A stretch of 6,852 bases of DNA from Spirochaetales bacterium (GTDB lineage Bacteria; Spirochaetota; Spirochaetia; DSM-27196; SKKC01): NCBI GenBank assembly GCA_007126865.1, contig SLAN01000313.1, positions 1 through 6,852 of the forward strand. Reading direction: 5' to 3'. Position 1 is the stretch's first letter. Each line of letters starts with the position of its first letter. The notes below the pieces were generated by a model. The model ran no database searches. It worked only from the letters and a program-made list of their open reading frames with translations, and was not told the DNA's origin. Shown here one piece after another: positions 6,782 through 6,852 of this stretch. The position numbers were made by a program, and so were the translations under genes.

Positions 6782-6852
6782 ATGGACAGTCTTGCGGCGT
6801 TCAACGAACACGTGGCCATGAAGTACCAGCTCTACAACGGCCTTTTTCTAAC
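6782..6852 (+). CDS. Start of an unidentified gene, cut by the right edge
   Basis: An ATG at 6782 opens a frame that stays open for 23 codons to the window end. GGGGAG, overlapping the preceding stop codon, lies 3 bases upstream, which is a short spacing. The visible residues include an LKYQLYNGLF-like stretch (AMKYQLYNGLFL). This faintly recalls the N-terminus of a group of bacterial phosphoenolpyruvate carboxylase-type proteins, but too little is present for an assignment. The 8-base gap from the hydrolase gene suggests that it belongs to the same transcription unit. Confidence 0.5.
   Translation, partial: MDSLAAFNEHVAMKYQLYNGLFL

Overview
This is a dense stretch of bacterial chromosome: short gaps, Shine-Dalgarno sequences of the GGAGG type, ATG or GTG starts and a G+C content of roughly 60% by eye. 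No RNA gene, insertion sequence, phage gene, CRISPR array or long repeat is visible. The taxon cannot be fixed from the sequence alone. The mix of a PreP-type M16C peptidase, a divergent cysteinyl-tRNA synthetase (CysRS) homologue and a DUF72 protein would suit a free-living, moderately high-GC spirochaete-like bacterium, but that is a weak inference.

Layout. (1) The left edge cuts into a plus-strand gene for the C-terminal part of a presequence-protease-type (M16C) peptidase. It is followed after 29 bases by a YbiO/YnaI-like MscS-family mechanosensitive channel. (2) A DUF72 (YecE-like) gene on the minus strand converges on the channel gene with only 3 bases between the stop codons. (3) An 86-base divergent gap (3030-3115) separates DUF72 from a plus-strand run of five genes that looks like one transcription unit. 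These are a Kv-beta-like aldo/keto reductase, a CysRS-like protein, a nicotinamidase (PncA), a small alpha/beta hydrolase of the dienelactone-hydrolase type, and the first 23 codons of a gene that runs off the right edge. The gaps between them are 21, 62, 2 and 8 bases.

Most of the genes are ordinary housekeeping or stress functions: peptide degradation, osmotic protection, carbonyl reduction and NAD salvage. The CysRS homologue is the exception and the best lead in the window. It keeps the HIGH and KMSKS nucleotide-binding motifs and the first zinc cysteine. By motif alignment, two of the four zinc ligands that let true CysRS select cysteine are replaced (Cys by Asp, Glu by Asn). The protein also ends before the C-terminal anticodon-binding domain. 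It may be a CysRS-derived ligase with a different substrate, comparable in principle to MshC of mycothiol synthesis, or an unusual zinc-independent CysRS. The rest of the run (reductase, amidohydrolase, hydrolase) could supply partner chemistry, but nothing in the sequence demonstrates a shared pathway.
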